Of a stretch of DNA of 26,845 nucleotides, positions 7,293 through 15,246 are shown in pieces. The position numbers and the translations under genes were made by a program. The stretch is from Pseudomonadota bacterium. Its GTDB lineage: Bacteria > Pseudomonadota > Gammaproteobacteria > Xanthomonadales > Xanthomonadaceae. The notes beneath the pieces are model-generated. The model had not been told where the DNA came from. It did not search any database and worked only from the letters and a program-made list of their open reading frames with translations. Every line of letters starts with the position of its first letter. The first letter of the stretch is position 1. The DNA lies in NCBI GenBank assembly GCA_023419315.1, contig JAEZYE010000002.1, forward strand, positions 1-26,845. The letters are read 5' to 3'.

Positions 7293-9653
7293 ATGCGAAG
7301 CGCCTTGCCCGCCCTGTTCCTGCCGCTGTCCCTGCTCGCGCTCGTGCCTGCCACGGCGCAGGACAACCGCACCCTGACCATCGAACAGGTGATGGCGGAT
7401 CCGGACTGGATCGGCCCGCCGGTGGAACGCGCGTGGTGGAGCTGGGACGGACGCGAAGTGCAGTACGAGACCAAGCGTGAAGGCAGCAGCGTGCGCGACA
7501 CCTTCCGCCAGCGTATCGACGGCGCCGCGGGCGTGCGAGTCTCCGACGACGAGCGCAGCGGACTGGACAGCGCCAACCCGGTCTTCGACAGCACGCGCCA
7601 GCGCATGGTGTTCGTGCGCAACGGCGATGTGTTCCTGCGCGACCTGCGCAGCGGCGCCCTGACCCAGATCACCCGCACGAACGACACCGAAACGCGCGCG
7701 CGCTTCGCCGCCGACGGTGGCGTCATCTGGCGCAACGGCAACGAGTGGTACCGCTGGTCGCAGCAGGCTGGGGTCGCGCAGGCCGCTTCGATCCGCGCCG
7801 ACAAGGATCCGACCGCGGCGCCCAAGGCGGATGCCCTGCGCGAACAGCAGCTGCGCACCCTCGAAACACTCGCCCGTGATCGCGCACAACGGGAAGCCGC
7901 CCAGAAGCAGAACGATGCCTGGCGGCGCGCCGATGCCAGCCGTGCACCGGCGACGGTTTACCTGGGCAACGATGTCAGCATCGTCGACAGCGCGCTCTCG
8001 CCGGATGCACGCTGGCTGCTCGTGGTGACCCAGGCCAAGAACGCCGACGAGGGCCAAGACGGCAAGATGCCGCTGTACGTCACCGAATCCGGCTACGAGG
8101 AATTCCAGACCGTGCGCACGCGCGTCGGTCGCAACGATCCCGTGCCGCAGTCGCTGTGGCTGGTTGATGTCGCGGCAGGCAAAGCGCGGGCGCTTTCCTT
8201 CGATGCCTTGCCCGGCATCCAGGACGACCCGCTTGCCGCGCTGCGCAAGGCGGCGGGCAAGGATCCGCTGAAGGGCAACCGCGCGGTGCGCATCGAAAGC
8301 GAAGCCAACCCGGCGCTGGTGTGGAACGACGATGGAACACAGGCCGCGGTGCAGATCCACTCCGTGGACAACAAGGATCGCTGGCTGGTCACGGTCGATC
8401 TCGCCAATGCGAAGCTGCAGCCGCGTCATCGCCTGACCGACTCCGCCTGGATCAACTGGAACTACAACGAGTTCGGCTGGTTGCCGGGCAACACGTTGTG
8501 GCTGGTCTCCGAAGAGTCCGGTTATTCGCACCTGTACACGATCAACGGCAGCGGCAAGCCGCGCCAGCGCACACGCGGCACGTGGGAAGTTTCGTCGCCC
8601 GTGCCCGCGGAAGGCGGCTTCTTCTTCTTGTGCAACCGCAATGCGCCGGTGGACTACGAAGTGTGCCGACTGGATCTTTCCAGCGACCAGGTCAGCGAAG
8701 TGACCGCGATGGATGGCGTCGAAGCCTTCGCGCTGTCGCCGGATGGCCGCCAGTTGCTCGTGAGCCACTCGCAGCCCTATGTGCCGACGCAGCTTTCGGT
8801 TGTCGCTGCCACGGGAGGTGCGCCGCGCGGGCTCACCGATACACGCACGGCGGCTTTCAAGGCGCGTGAATGGATTGCGCCGGAGATCGTGCAGGTACCC
8901 TCGAAACACGGTGCCGGCACGATCTGGGGCAAGTACTACGGGCCGGCGACGGTGGAGCCGGGCAAGCGCTATCCGATCGTCATGTTCGTACACGGCGCGG
9001 GTTATCTGCAGAACGCGCACCACCGCTATCCGACGTACTACCGCGAGCAGATGTTCCACAACCTGCTGGTGCAACGCGGTTACATCGTGCTGGATCTGGA
9101 CTATCGCGCCAGCGAAGGCTACGGGCGTAACTGGCGCACCGCGATCTACCGCAACATGGGCCATCCGGAACTGGAAGACTATCTCGACGGTCTCGACTGG
9201 CTGGTCGAAAACAAGCAGGGCGATCGCGACCGCGCCGGCATCTACGGCGGTTCGTACGGCGGCTTCATGACGTTCATGGCGCTGTTCCGCAAACCCGGCG
9301 TCTTCAAGGCCGGCGCCGCGTTGCGCCCCGTGGTGGACTGGACGCAGTACAACCACGAGTACACCGCCAGCATCCTCAATACGCCGGAGCTCGATCCGCA
9401 GGCCTATCGCACCTCCTCGCCGATCGAATACGCCAACGGCCTGCAGGATCACCTGCTTATCGCCCACGGCATGATCGACGACAACGTGTTCTTCCGCGAT
9501 TCCGTCGTGCTGACGCAGAAGCTCATCGAGCTGCACAAGGACAACTGGGAGCTGGCGCCGTATCCGCTGGAACGGCATGGCTTCGTCCGCGCGGATTCGT
9601 GGCTGGATGAGTACAAGCGCGTGCTGAAGCTGTTCGAAAACAACCTGAAGTAG
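7293..9653 (+). CDS. Secreted S9 family peptidase (prolyl oligopeptidase/DPP-like)
   Basis: 786 residues with a signal peptide (about 1-22, cleavage likely after Ala-Thr-Ala). The middle is a beta-propeller made of repeated strands, interrupted near residues 180-215 by a very charged helical insertion. The C-terminal alpha/beta-hydrolase domain has the nucleophile in Gly-Gly-Ser-Tyr-Gly-Gly (Ser654), the acid in Met-Ile-Asp-Asp-Asn (Asp729) and His762 in Glu-Arg-His-Gly-Phe. The complete triad and export signal indicate an active periplasmic or secreted serine exopeptidase for short, often proline-containing peptides. I do not see the adjacent Glu-Glu motif typical of strict DPP-IV enzymes, so exact specificity is open. 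It is followed after 8 bases by a small membrane protein gene and is probably cotranscribed with it. Confidence 0.93.
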   Translation: MRSALPALFLPLSLLALVPATAQDNRTLTIEQVMADPDWIGPPVERAWWSWDGREVQYETKREGSSVRDTFRQRIDGAAGVRVSDDERSGLDSANPVFDSTRQRMVFVRNGDVFLRDLRSGALTQITRTNDTETRARFAADGGVIWRNGNEWYRWSQQAGVAQAASIRADKDPTAAPKADALREQQLRTLETLARDRAQREAAQKQNDAWRRADASRAPATVYLGNDVSIVDSALSPDARWLLVVTQAKNADEGQDGKMPLYVTESGYEEFQTVRTRVGRNDPVPQSLWLVDVAAGKARALSFDALPGIQDDPLAALRKAAGKDPLKGNRAVRIESEANPALVWNDDGTQAAVQIHSVDNKDRWLVTVDLANAKLQPRHRLTDSAWINWNYNEFGWLPGNTLWLVSEESGYSHLYTINGSGKPRQRTRGTWEVSSPVPAEGGFFFLCNRNAPVDYEVCRLDLSSDQVSEVTAMDGVEAFALSPDGRQLLVSHSQPYVPTQLSVVAATGGAPRGLTDTRTAAFKAREWIAPEIVQVPSKHGAGTIWGKYYGPATVEPGKRYPIVMFVHGAGYLQNAHHRYPTYYREQMFHNLLVQRGYIVLDLDYRASEGYGRNWRTAIYRNMGHPELEDYLDGLDWLVENKQGDRDRAGIYGGSYGGFMTFMALFRKPGVFKAGAALRPVVDWTQYNHEYTASILNTPELDPQAYRTSSPIEYANGLQDHLLIAHGMIDDNVFFRDSVVLTQKLIELHKDNWELAPYPLERHGFVRADSWLDEYKRVLKLFENNLK

Positions 9654-9661
9654 CTGCCGGC

Positions 9662-10192
9662 ATGCCCGCGACGCGCTCCGCCTTCGTCAACGTGCTCGCA
9701 TGGATGTCGCTGGCGCTGGGCGTGTGCGGCGTCTTGATGGGCGTGTTGCAGGCCGTGTTGTTCGCCACAGTGTGGCCGGCCGAATGGTGGACGCAGGCGA
9801 TGGCCGCCGACGCTCTGGTCCCGCCGGCCATGCAATGGCTGATGGATCACATGGTTGCGATCAGCCTCGCGAGCGCGGTCGGCTCGACGGTGCTGGGGGT
9901 CGTGGGCTGGGGACTGCACGTGCGTCGCGAGTGGGCGCGAGTCGGGTTCATCGTCCTGCTGGTGCTCGGCTGCCTGCTACCGTTCGCAAGCGCGCTGTTC
10001 ATCGACCTGACGATGGACTGGATGGCGGAACAGGTGCAGGCCGACATCGGCCAGGTTGATCCGTTCTTCAATCAGTTCCACATCGCGATGCAGGTGATGA
10101 ACTACGGCTTCGGCGCGTTCATCGCAGCGGTGCACGGCTGGCTGGCGTGGAAGCTCTGCACGCCCGCCATCCGCGCCGAGTTCGGACGCTGA
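9662..10192 (+). CDS. Small integral membrane protein, function unknown
   Basis: 176 residues with four predicted membrane segments: about 10-36, 62-86, 92-115 and 142-164. The loop between segments three and four is acidic and Met/Gln-rich. I recognise no catalytic motif or named family. It starts 8 bases after the peptidase stop codon, so it is likely cotranscribed with it. The next gene, hemF, begins 41 bases downstream but has its own promoter box. Confidence 0.75.
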   Translation: MPATRSAFVNVLAWMSLALGVCGVLMGVLQAVLFATVWPAEWWTQAMAADALVPPAMQWLMDHMVAISLASAVGSTVLGVVGWGLHVRREWARVGFIVLLVLGCLLPFASALFIDLTMDWMAEQVQADIGQVDPFFNQFHIAMQVMNYGFGAFIAAVHGWLAWKLCTPAIRAEFGR

Positions 10193-10221
10193 GTCTTGAC
10201 CTGCCTGCCGTCCAGCGTCGA

Positions 10222-10227
10222 TAGAAT
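10222..10227 (+). promoter_or_regulatory. -10 box of hemF, predicted leaderless start
   Basis: TAGAAT (5 of 6 to TATAAT) ends exactly 6 bases before the hemF ATG at 10234. With standard spacing, transcription would begin at the A of the start codon. No Shine-Dalgarno sequence can be placed between them. The only -35-like TTGACC (10196-10201) is 20 bases away, too far to be trusted. Confidence 0.6.
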
Positions 10228-10233
10228 GGCGGC

Positions 10234-11145
10234 ATGAATGACATTGCTCCGGTTCGCGACTATCTGACCGATCTGCAGGATCGCATCTGCGCCGCCATCG
10301 AACAGGCCGATGGCCAGGCGCGCTTTCACGAGGATTGCTGGCAACGCGCGGAGGGCGGCGGAGGCCGTACGCGCGTGCTGCGTGACGGCGCCGTGTTCGA
10401 ACAGGCCGGCATCGGGTTCTCCGATGTTTCGGGGACACGGTTGCCGCCGTCCGCGTCGGCCCATCGACCGGAACTTGCAGGCGCATCATGGCGCGCCGTC
10501 GGCGTGTCGCTGGTGTTCCATCCCCGCAATCCGCATCTGCCGACCACGCACGCCAATGTGCGGCATTTCCGTGCCGAGCGCGATGGTCAACCGGTCGCGT
10601 GGTGGTTCGGCGGCGGTTTCGATCTGACACCTTTCTACCCATTCGACGAAGACGTGCTGCACTGGCACCGGACGGCGCGCGCACTGTGCGAACCGTTTGG
10701 CGGCCAGGCGCGCTACGACGCGCACAAGCGCTGGTGCGACGAGTACTTCTTTCTCAAGCACCGCAACGAAACGCGCGGTGTGGGCGGCCTGTTCTTCGAC
10801 GACCTCGGCGAGGACTTCGATCGCGACTTCGCCTATCTGCGCGCAGTCGGCAATGGCTTCCTCGATGCGTATCTGCCAATCGTCGAACGCCGCAAGGACA
10901 CGCCCTGGACAGAGCGCGAGCGCAATTTCCAGCTGTACCGGCGCGGACGCTATGTCGAGTTCAACCTGGTGTTCGATCGCGGCACCCTGTTTGGGCTGCA
11001 GAGCGGTGGACGCGCCGAATCAATCCTCATGAGCCTTCCGCCGCTGGTGCGGTGGGAATACGGTTTCCGCCCCGAAGCCGGCAGCGCGGAACAGCGCCTC
11101 GACGATTACCTGCGTCCCCGCGACTGGCTGGCGGAACTGGTTTGA
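10234..11145 (+). CDS. hemF: Oxygen-dependent coproporphyrinogen III oxidase
   Basis: 303 residues, the usual length of bacterial HemF. It oxidatively decarboxylates two propionate groups of coproporphyrinogen III to vinyl groups, giving protoporphyrinogen IX, using O2 in the cytoplasm. The chain matches E. coli HemF throughout: FEQAGIGFSDVSG (residues ~50-62), PTTHANVRHF, the signature WFGGGFDLTPFYPFDEDVL, HKRWCDEYFFLKHRNETRG, FQLYRRGRYVEFNLVFDRGT and PPLVRWEYGF. Conserved His residues expected for metal or substrate binding are present. The start is fixed by family alignment and by the -10 box 6 bases upstream. It is convergent with the small RNA and polA. hemB, another haem gene, lies at the end of the window. 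Confidence 0.98.
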   Translation: MNDIAPVRDYLTDLQDRICAAIEQADGQARFHEDCWQRAEGGGGRTRVLRDGAVFEQAGIGFSDVSGTRLPPSASAHRPELAGASWRAVGVSLVFHPRNPHLPTTHANVRHFRAERDGQPVAWWFGGGFDLTPFYPFDEDVLHWHRTARALCEPFGGQARYDAHKRWCDEYFFLKHRNETRGVGGLFFDDLGEDFDRDFAYLRAVGNGFLDAYLPIVERRKDTPWTERERNFQLYRRGRYVEFNLVFDRGTLFGLQSGGRAESILMSLPPLVRWEYGFRPEAGSAEQRLDDYLRPRDWLAELV

Positions 11146-11235
11146 ACTGACCCGCTCGGCGCAGGGCGCGCTGCGATGGGTCGACTCGACAGGGTCGATC
11201 GCTGATTGTCGCGAACCAGCAAAGATCGTCGGGCA

Positions 11236-11366
11236 ATAAAAAGCCCCGAAGACCAGGGGGGGGTCGTCGGGGCCAGGGGAGCGGGACCTGGGGAGGGGTC
11301 TTCGCTCCGGGGAGATCGCTCCAGGGGATGGGAGAGATCCGCGACAGACGTTGCATCTGTCGCGAG
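11236..11366 (-). ncRNA. C-rich small RNA downstream of polA (sX13-like)
   Basis: Read on the minus strand, this stretch begins with a 9-bp stem-loop (11364-11356 with 11348-11340), continues through a run of short hairpins whose loops are almost pure pyrimidine (4-bp stem 11326-11340 with loop CTCTCCC; 4-bp stem 11285-11300 with loop CCTCCCCA) and ends in a strong terminator whose loop is CCCCCCT. No ORF fits it. A structured RNA of 115-130 nt with several exposed C-rich motifs next to polA fits what I recall of sX13, a trans-acting regulator in Xanthomonas; Spot 42 and ErsA occupy the matching place near polA in E. coli and Pseudomonas. The 5' end is estimated. Identity with sX13 rests on position and motif style, not alignment. 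Confidence 0.65.
11238..11273 (-). terminator. Rho-independent terminator of the small RNA
   Basis: On the minus strand a 12-bp stem with one mismatch (11273-11262 with 11254-11243) closes a C-rich 7-base loop and is followed by five T and then ATT. On the plus strand there is no T run after it, so it does not terminate hemF. It also ends any transcript reading on from polA. Confidence 0.85.
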
Positions 11367-11380
11367 CTATCTGACCACTT

Positions 11381-11397
11381 CGAACATGCATAGTTCG
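11381..11397. repeat. Inverted repeat CGAAC-N7-GTTCG
   Basis: Perfect 5-bp half-sites separated by 7 bases that include ATGCAT. It lies just upstream of the estimated start of the small RNA, where an operator or core promoter would be expected. It is not followed by a T run. Confidence 0.45.
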
Positions 11398-11441
11398 TGA
11401 AGATTGCGGTAAAAAAATCGTGGGATTAAGGCGTGATTCAC

Positions 11442-11467
11442 TTTATTGAACCGGTCAGTTCAATAAA
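11442..11467. repeat. Perfect AT-rich dyad, 10-bp arms, 6-bp spacer
   Basis: TTTATTGAAC, six bases, then GTTCAATAAA: an exact inverted repeat in a G/C-rich genome, located between the polA stop codon and the small RNA. No T run follows on either strand, so a binding site for a dimeric regulator is as likely as a hairpin. The rest of 11401-11549 shows nothing further that I can name. Confidence 0.6.
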
Positions 11468-11549
11468 TAACTCAACGCACTTTCTTGATTCCCGTTGCAA
11501 CCGGTTGTCGCGTTGGAAAATTTCCATGCGCGCCGAACCTGAACACGCT

Positions 11550-14315
11550 TCAGTGCGCTTCGTCCCAGTTATCGCCGATGCCGCTGTCGACGACCAACGG
11601 CACGTCCAGTTCCGCTGCGGCGGACATCCGCGCGGTCACTTCCGAGACCAGCGTCGGCACGAAGTCGGCGTCCGCCTCGAACACCAGTTCGTCGTGCACC
11701 TGCAGGATCATCAGGGCGCGCTGCCGATGGTCGGCCAGCCATCCGTCCACACCGATCATTGCGCGCTTGATGATGTCCGCCGCGGTGCCCTGCATGGGCG
11801 CGTTGATGGCGGCGCGTTCGGCGCCTGCGCGCTGTCCCTGCGTGCCTTTGTTGATGTATTCGAGATACAGACGACGACCGAATACGGTTTCGACATAGCC
11901 GCGATCCCGCGCCTGCTGGCGTGTGCGCTCCATGAAGTCGCGTACGCCGGGATACCGGCTGAAGTACAGCGCGATGTAATCCTGAGCTTCGCCGCGGGCG
12001 ATGCCCAATTGCCGGGCCAGTCCGAACGCGCTCATGCCGTACATGAGGCCGAAGTTGATCGCCTTGGCGGCGCGGCGTTCGTTGCCGGTCACTTCGTCGA
12101 GCGGGCGGCCGAATACTTCCGCCGCGGTGGCGCGGTGGATGTCGGCGCCGGATTCGAAGGCGCGCAGCAGGCCCGGATCCTGCGAGAGATGCGCCATGAT
12201 GCGCAGCTCGATCTGGGAGTAATCGCAGGCGATCAACTTGCGCCCTTCCGGTGCGACAAAGGCACGACGGATGCGGCGGCCGTCATCGGTGCGAATCGGG
12301 ATGTTCTGAAGATTCGGGTCGGTGGATGACAAACGCCCCGTCGCTGCGCCCGCCTGGTGATAGCTGGTATGCACGCGCCCGGTGGACGCATTCACCATCT
12401 CCGGCAATTTGTCGGTATAGGTGCTGCGCAGTTTCGCCAGGCCGCGGTATTCGAGAATCACGCGCGGCAATTCGTGCTGATCGGCGATGGCTTCCAGCGC
12501 CTCTTCATTCGTACTCGGCTGGCCGGTCGGCGTCTTCAGTACGGCCGGCAGCTTGAGTTCGTCGAACAGCAAGGCCTGCAACTGCTTGGGCGAATCGAGA
12601 TTGAACGTGCGTCCGGCCAGCTCGGTTGCTTTCTGCTGCGCGGCGAGCATGCGCTTGGAAAGATCCGCGCTCTGGCGGCGAAGTTCCTCCACGTCGATGC
12701 GCACGCCGTTGGCTTCGATGCGCGCCAGCACGGGCACCAGCGGCATTTCGATGTCGCGGTACACGCGCGCCAGCGCAGGCTCTTCCGCCAGCTTCGGCGC
12801 CAGCGCGCGATGCAGGCGCAGCGTGATGTCGGCATCCTCGGCGGCGTAGCGCGTGGCGTCATCGAGCGCGACCTGCGAAAACGGAATCTGCTTGGCGCCC
12901 TTGCCCGCGACATCTTCGTACTTGACGGTGTCGTAGCCGAGGAACCGTTTGGCCAGGCTGTCCATGTCGTGACGGTTGCTGCCGGAGTTCAGCACGAAGC
13001 TCTCCAGCATCGTGTCATCCGCGTATCCCGCCACGTCGATGCCGTGGCGGCGCAATACATGCAGGTCGTACTTGCCATGCTGCCCGAGCTTGCGCCGCGC
13101 CGGATCCGCGAACACACCGCGCAGGCGTTCGAGCACGGTCCGGCGATCGAGCTGCGCGGGCGCTCCGGCGTAATCGTGGCCCAACGGCAGATAGGCGGCC
13201 CGGCCGGGCTCCACGGAAAAACTCAGACCGACCAGGTTGGCCTGCATGGCGTCGAGGCTGTCGGTTTCGGTATCGAAGGCGAATTCGTCCGCCGCTTGCA
13301 GGCGTTCAATCCACGAAAGCAGCGCTGCTTCATCCAGCACCATTTCATACTCGCCCGGCGCAGACAGCGCGGGATCCAGCAATCCCGGCACGATATCCGC
13401 CGTCGGGCCGGATACATGCCCGGCACCACGTGCGCGCCCGGGCTCCTTCTCCGCGAGGGCCGCGCCGACGCCGCCATCAAGTTCCTTCAAGGCCTGATTG
13501 AAGCCGTAACGCGCGTACAGCTCGCGCAGCTCCCCGACATGCGGATCGCGCAGGGCGAGCGTGTCCGGTCCGCCATCGAGCGCGACGTCGGTCTTGATGG
13601 TCACCAGTTCGCGGTTCAACGGCAGGCGCGACAGCGCCGCGCGCAGGTTCTCGCCAATCTTGCCCTTGATGCCGTCGGCGCCGGCGATGATCGCATCCAG
13701 CGTGCCGTATTCGCCGAGCCACTTCGCCGCGGTCTTCGGCCCGCATTTCTCGACGCCGGGCACGTTGTCGATCGCATCGCCCATCAGGGCGAGGAAATCG
13801 ACGATCTGCTCGGGGCGCACACCGAACTTCGCCAGCACGGCCTCCGCCGAATCCATGCGGCTTCCGCTCATCGTGTTGACCAGCGCGATGCCGGGCCGCA
13901 CCAGCTGGGCGAAATCCTTGTCGCTGGTGGAGATGGTGACGTCGATGCCCTGCGCCGCGCCCTGCAGCGCCAGCGTGCCGATGACGTCGTCGGCTTCCAC
14001 GCCATCGATGCACAGCAGCGGGAATCCGAGCGCCTGCACGATGCGGCGCATCGGATCCACCTGCGCACGCAGATCCTCCGGCATCGGCCGGCGGTTGGCC
14101 TTGTACTCGGGATAGAGCGCGTCGCGGAAGGTCGGGCCACTGGCATCGAGTACGAACGCCACGTACTCCGGGCGATCCTTCAACGTCGCACGCAGCATGT
14201 TGACCACGCCGAACAGGGCGCCGGTCGGCTCGCCGGCTGCGTTGGTCAGCGGTGGCAGCGCATGGAAAGCGCGGAAGAGATAGCTGGATCCGTCAATCAG
14301 TACGAGTCGTTTCAT
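11550..14315 (-). CDS. polA: DNA polymerase I
   Basis: 921 residues, the expected length for a full three-domain enzyme. Residues ~1-290 are the 5'-3' exonuclease (starts MKRLVLIDGSSYLFRAFHAL, with the acidic clusters GVEADDVIGTLA and TSDKDFAQL, and the GDAIDNVPGV helix-hairpin-helix region). The 3'-5' proofreading domain keeps its catalytic Asp and Glu (FDTETDSLD). The polymerase domain has motif A (DYSQIELRIMAHLS), motif B (RRAAKAINFGLMYGMSAFGL) and motif C (QVHDELVFE). It fills gaps after excision repair and removes Okazaki primers. No truncation is visible. A TAGAAT box 6 bases before the ATG predicts a leaderless mRNA. It is divergent from a DUF2782 lipoprotein gene, and a small RNA gene follows downstream on the same strand. 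Confidence 0.99.
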   Translation of the reverse strand: MKRLVLIDGSSYLFRAFHALPPLTNAAGEPTGALFGVVNMLRATLKDRPEYVAFVLDASGPTFRDALYPEYKANRRPMPEDLRAQVDPMRRIVQALGFPLLCIDGVEADDVIGTLALQGAAQGIDVTISTSDKDFAQLVRPGIALVNTMSGSRMDSAEAVLAKFGVRPEQIVDFLALMGDAIDNVPGVEKCGPKTAAKWLGEYGTLDAIIAGADGIKGKIGENLRAALSRLPLNRELVTIKTDVALDGGPDTLALRDPHVGELRELYARYGFNQALKELDGGVGAALAEKEPGRARGAGHVSGPTADIVPGLLDPALSAPGEYEMVLDEAALLSWIERLQAADEFAFDTETDSLDAMQANLVGLSFSVEPGRAAYLPLGHDYAGAPAQLDRRTVLERLRGVFADPARRKLGQHGKYDLHVLRRHGIDVAGYADDTMLESFVLNSGSNRHDMDSLAKRFLGYDTVKYEDVAGKGAKQIPFSQVALDDATRYAAEDADITLRLHRALAPKLAEEPALARVYRDIEMPLVPVLARIEANGVRIDVEELRRQSADLSKRMLAAQQKATELAGRTFNLDSPKQLQALLFDELKLPAVLKTPTGQPSTNEEALEAIADQHELPRVILEYRGLAKLRSTYTDKLPEMVNASTGRVHTSYHQAGAATGRLSSTDPNLQNIPIRTDDGRRIRRAFVAPEGRKLIACDYSQIELRIMAHLSQDPGLLRAFESGADIHRATAAEVFGRPLDEVTGNERRAAKAINFGLMYGMSAFGLARQLGIARGEAQDYIALYFSRYPGVRDFMERTRQQARDRGYVETVFGRRLYLEYINKGTQGQRAGAERAAINAPMQGTAADIIKRAMIGVDGWLADHRQRALMILQVHDELVFEADADFVPTLVSEVTARMSAAAELDVPLVVDSGIGDNWDEAH

Positions 14316-14321
14316 CCGGCG

Positions 14322-14327
14322 ATTCTA
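14322..14327 (-). promoter_or_regulatory. -10 box of polA, predicted leaderless start
   Basis: On the minus strand TAGAAT is followed by 6 bases and the polA ATG (14315), the same geometry as at hemF and uvrD. No Shine-Dalgarno sequence fits in between. No clear -35 box is visible. A CATAAT at 14375-14380 on the plus strand may serve the divergent lipoprotein gene. Confidence 0.6.
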
Positions 14328-14406
14328 CGCCGCGATGGCGGGCCCGGCTCACGCCCGCCACTGCGCGACTGGCGCATAATGGCCGCGTCCATTCCGGAGT
14401 GCGCCC

Positions 14407-14712
14407 ATGTCCCGACTGTCCCTCTTCGCCGTTTGCTGCATCGCGCTGGGACTGGCGGGTTGCGCGTCCCATCCGCATGCCGCTGGAGCGCCGGAACTCG
14501 ACCTGGCGGATGCGCAGGTGGCCGTGCGCACCGAGGCCAATGGCGATGTCATCGAGGAATACCGCGTCGGCAGCGTGCTGCGCATGGTGAAGGTGACGCC
14601 GGTGCGTGGCCCGGCGTATTACCTGGTCGATGAGAATGGCGACGGCCTGCTCGACAAGAGCCGCGGCGAAGGCCCGGTTTCGCCGGTCTACTTCAAGATC
14701 TACGGCTGGTAG
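14407..14712 (+). CDS. DUF2782 family lipoprotein
   Basis: 101 residues with a lipoprotein signal peptide ending in the lipobox Leu-Ala-Gly-Cys (Cys19). The mature part contains the compact DUF2782 pattern: Glu-Glu-Tyr-Arg-Val-Gly ... Met-Val-Lys-Val-Thr-Pro ... Pro-Ala-Tyr-Tyr-Leu-Val-Asp ... Gly-Asp-Gly. The family has no known function; I recall members next to polA in other gammaproteobacteria, which agrees with its divergent position here. The CGGAG before the ATG is a plausible ribosome binding site. It ends 19 bases before the convergent stress protein gene, with no terminator between. Confidence 0.85.
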   Translation: MSRLSLFAVCCIALGLAGCASHPHAAGAPELDLADAQVAVRTEANGDVIEEYRVGSVLRMVKVTPVRGPAYYLVDENGDGLLDKSRGEGPVSPVYFKIYGW

Positions 14713-14731
14713 AAACGCGTGCGCGGCATCG

Positions 14732-15178
14732 TCAGCGGATGACGAGCACCGGAACGGGGCTGTGCGCCAGCACTTCCTGCGTCTGGCTGCCGATCAGCAG
14801 ACGGCCGAGGCCGCGGCGACCATGCGACGCCATCACGATCAGATCCACCTTGCGCTCTTCGGCGGTTTCGACGATGCCTTCCGCGGCGTAGCGATCGCGC
14901 ACGTGCACCGTGCTGACGTCCACGCCCGCCGCGGTTCCCTGCTGTCGCACCTGATCGAGGATACGTTCGGCAGTGTCGTCCTGCGCCTTCTGGTATTCCG
15001 ATGACAGACTGTTGACGCCGCCCCAGCCGAGCGCGTCGTCGTAGCCGGTGACGATGGGTTCGCTGACGGTCACCACGATGACGCTCGCGCCCAGTTGGCG
15101 GGCCATCGACAGGCCCTGCTCGACGCCCTTGCGCGACAGGTCGGAACCGTCGGTGGCGATCAGGATGCGCTGGTACAT
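14732..15178 (-). CDS. Universal stress protein (UspA family)
   Basis: 148 residues, a single Usp domain. It starts MYQRILIATDGSDLSRKGVE, with the conserved Asp after the first strand, and ends with MASHGRRGLGRLLIGSQTQE followed by His-Ser-Pro-Val-Pro-Val-Leu-Val-Ile. The G-2x-G-9x-G(S) nucleotide loop has Ala in place of the first Gly, a frequent variant; the rest fits ATP-binding members. Such proteins help cells survive starvation and other stresses; the specific trigger is unknown here. The start has a good AAGGAG site. A promoter candidate lies at 15209-15237, between this gene and uvrD upstream on the same strand. Confidence 0.93.
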   Translation of the reverse strand: MYQRILIATDGSDLSRKGVEQGLSMARQLGASVIVVTVSEPIVTGYDDALGWGGVNSLSSEYQKAQDDTAERILDQVRQQGTAAGVDVSTVHVRDRYAAEGIVETAEERKVDLIVMASHGRRGLGRLLIGSQTQEVLAHSPVPVLVIR

Positions 15179-15208
15179 GCTTGCTCCTTGAAGGCGGGAA
15201 TCGGAACG

Positions 15209-15237
15209 AAACTACGCTGGCCCTGTCCCCGGTTCAA
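15209..15237 (-). promoter_or_regulatory. Candidate sigma-70-type promoter of the stress protein gene
   Basis: On the minus strand TTGAAC, a 17-base spacer and TAGTTT; the predicted start is about 20-25 bases before the ATG at 15178, leaving room for its AAGGAG site. The -10 match is only moderate. Confidence 0.45.
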
Positions 15238-15246
15238 GGCGGCGCA

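Noticed and set aside
7269..9578. 769-residue open frame on the minus strand opposite the S9 peptidase
   Set aside because: Mirror of a high-GC gene: low-complexity His/Arg/Val composition, no domain, and the plus strand has signal peptide plus intact catalytic triad.
10196..10227. TTGACC with TAGAAT as a full hemF promoter
   Set aside because: The spacer is 20 bases, outside the usual 16-18; only the -10 box is retained.
11238..11273. Hairpin read as a terminator for hemF on the plus strand
   Set aside because: On the plus strand the run of A precedes the stem and G-rich sequence follows; the T run exists only on the minus strand.
11206..11400. 64-residue plus-strand open frame in the gap after hemF
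   Set aside because: It lies across the structured small RNA, has no ribosome binding site and an Arg/Gly/Ser low-complexity composition.
12357..14633. 758-residue open frame opposite polA
   Set aside because: Antisense shadow; Gln/Arg/His-rich with no recognisable motif, and it runs through the polA promoter.
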